64,000 bases of DNA from Microstegium vimineum (taxonomy: Eukaryota; Streptophyta; Magnoliopsida; Poales; Poaceae): assembly GCA_022036555.1 (NCBI GenBank), contig CM039133.1, positions 549,902 through 613,901 on the forward strand, written 5' to 3'. Shown piece after piece: positions 61,178 through 64,000 of this stretch (position 1 is its first letter; each line of letters starts with the position of its first letter). A model generated the notes under the pieces. It did not search any database. It worked only from the letters and a program-made list of their open reading frames with translations, and was not told where the DNA came from. The position numbers and the translations under genes are program-made.

Positions 61178-62544
61178 TAACTACTATTTTGCTAGCTAAA
61201 ACATGTAGCTAGCTAATATCTATTAATTACTGATGGATCCAACTAATATTTTGCTAGCTAATATCTCCATTTTGCTGCTAATTAGTTATTTTGTGTCTCA
61301 ATGGATAAGGATTTCTTATCTTAGAGGACAAATGGAGATATTAGACAAAAAATCGATTATGATGCTTTTACTTAGTACAACGAAAAATCCAATTATATCT
61401 ATGGACAGAGTGGAGTAACTTTCTATACATACAAACATATCAATCGATGGACGTACCATTAGAGCTATTGTAGATTGACAGGTCAAGCTTCAATTTTAGC
61501 CTGAGATGTTGGACAAAACCAACACTAGCACGAAATTTTTTTTTCGAAGATAGATGTTTTAATTTGCAGAGTCGTCAAGTATCCTACCGCCTCTATATGA
61601 ACCATTTTTAGAGTCAGTTCGGCCAATTGTTCCAAACTTCCGATCAAAGCGTTAACAGAGGGATATTTTAAGACACTAGACACAAATACCTTTGTTAACC
61701 TGATTAACATATAGGCTGCTACCTTATAATGACCATCTCTGTTCCTTCTTCTTTGAACAGGTCATAAGACAGCAGCCTCTACTTTCAAAAGGAAAAATAT
61801 ATATGGACGAAGACGGGTGATGGTACAACTATCAATTTAATTAAGCTGTGGATTGCGTATTCTAAAAAAAAAACTATAGTAATAACTGTGTTGTAAGAAA
61901 AATGTATTTATACTTGTAAAGGTTATTTTGTATAAATTCGAACTACACGTACGTAGTCCGAATTATTTATTATTAAAACATTTTTATGGTGAACTTAAAG
62001 ACATAAGTAAATCTTATAAACCATACATATATATATATATATGTGTGTGTGGAATCTAAAAAAATTAATTGTTAAGATAGAAAACAAAAATCGACTTTGG
62101 ACAAAACAAAAAAGATCGACCTTTCTGAAACCGAGGAGGAAGTACATGGCTACTAGTATCACAATCGTGTTGGGGGCGATGCATATGCATACTGAACTAA
62201 TAAGTAGTACTTCCACGTATGTACGTAAAAAAAAAGGAAAAAGAAAAAGAAGACAAGGAGACAACTGGACCCGCTATATAGCTGGCGGACGTAGTCCGTC
62301 CAGCAAGTCTTGTGAGCTCTATCTGCTGACACGACATGTACGTGCTCCTGCTCGCCTTCCCAACCATAAAACTAGCTTGTCATGCATGCAGCAGTTAAGC
62401 AGGCTGCCACGCCTCTCTCTCTCTCTCTCTCTCTCTCTAGATCCTCATCCTCTCTCTAGATCCAAACCAAATTACCGTCTTGGTGCCATCTCTGACTGAC
62501 GCCAGCCACGGTTCTTCTTCTTCCGTGCATGTGCCAACCAACAG
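61178..62544. other. Region upstream of the aminotransferase exons, right arm
   Basis: Includes a CT microsatellite at about 62414-62441 and CTATATAGC at about 62274. No first exon for the aminotransferase is found. Mirror: 39282-40650. Confidence 0.45.

Positions 62545-64000
<1,456 letters not shown>

Noticed and set aside
62480..62544. TTG start of the aminotransferase frame
   Set aside because: Plant nuclear genes rarely start at TTG, and the sequence just before AVADYL looks like an intron end (AACAG).

Overview
This is nuclear DNA from a grass. The transposons, the intron structures and the GC-rich gene starts fit a panicoid grass such as a sorghum, maize or sugarcane relative, but the species is inferred, not proven. 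Genes are sparse and sit in a matrix of nested transposons. One 100-base run of N marks an assembly gap at 47124-47223.

Layout. 0-5 kb: two small inverted-repeat elements, then a secreted leucine-rich-repeat protein gene (3350-4549, +) whose frame is broken and repaired by two single-base homopolymer indels. 5-13 kb: intergenic DNA with two degraded fragments of a CAF1-type deadenylase gene. 13.1-23.0 kb: a complete-ended 9.9 kb CACTA transposon with a TTA target duplication, a decayed TNP2-type transposase, a second transposon gene and an Ulp1-like protease. 23-26.1 kb: a SINE and a third CAF1 fragment in a segmental duplicate of 8.4-10.3 kb. 26.2-31.5 kb: a small one-pass membrane peptide, a short CACTA derivative and an intact tail-anchored coiled-coil protein gene (29918-31525, +). 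33.1-39.3 kb: a PLP-dependent aminotransferase (tyrosine/nicotianamine aminotransferase family, minus strand) whose last exon is split by a young 4.47 kb copia retrotransposon with a perfect 5-bp target duplication.

37.8-64.0 kb is dominated by a giant inverted repeat. Bases 37826-47123 reappear reverse-complemented at 54703-64000; left plus right coordinates always sum to 101825-101828, so the arms differ mainly by a few one-base indels. The left arm ends exactly at the N gap. Each arm carries the aminotransferase, a possible Helitron terminus, a hAT element, a LINE fragment and an 8-cysteine defensin-like secreted peptide gene. The spacer between the arms (47.2-54.7 kb) holds a diverged second defensin-like gene. 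The simplest reading is that two overlapping or allelic contigs were joined in the wrong relative orientation; a real, very recent inverted duplication is the alternative.

How the genes relate: no operon or pathway cluster is visible. The biologically linked group is the small family of defensin-like genes at 44.7, 50.3 and 56.9 kb, of which two are probably one locus seen twice. The most informative events are the copia insertion into the aminotransferase, the CACTA with its protease gene and an internal copy of its terminal repeat array, and the threefold spread of a CAF1 fragment with its flanks.
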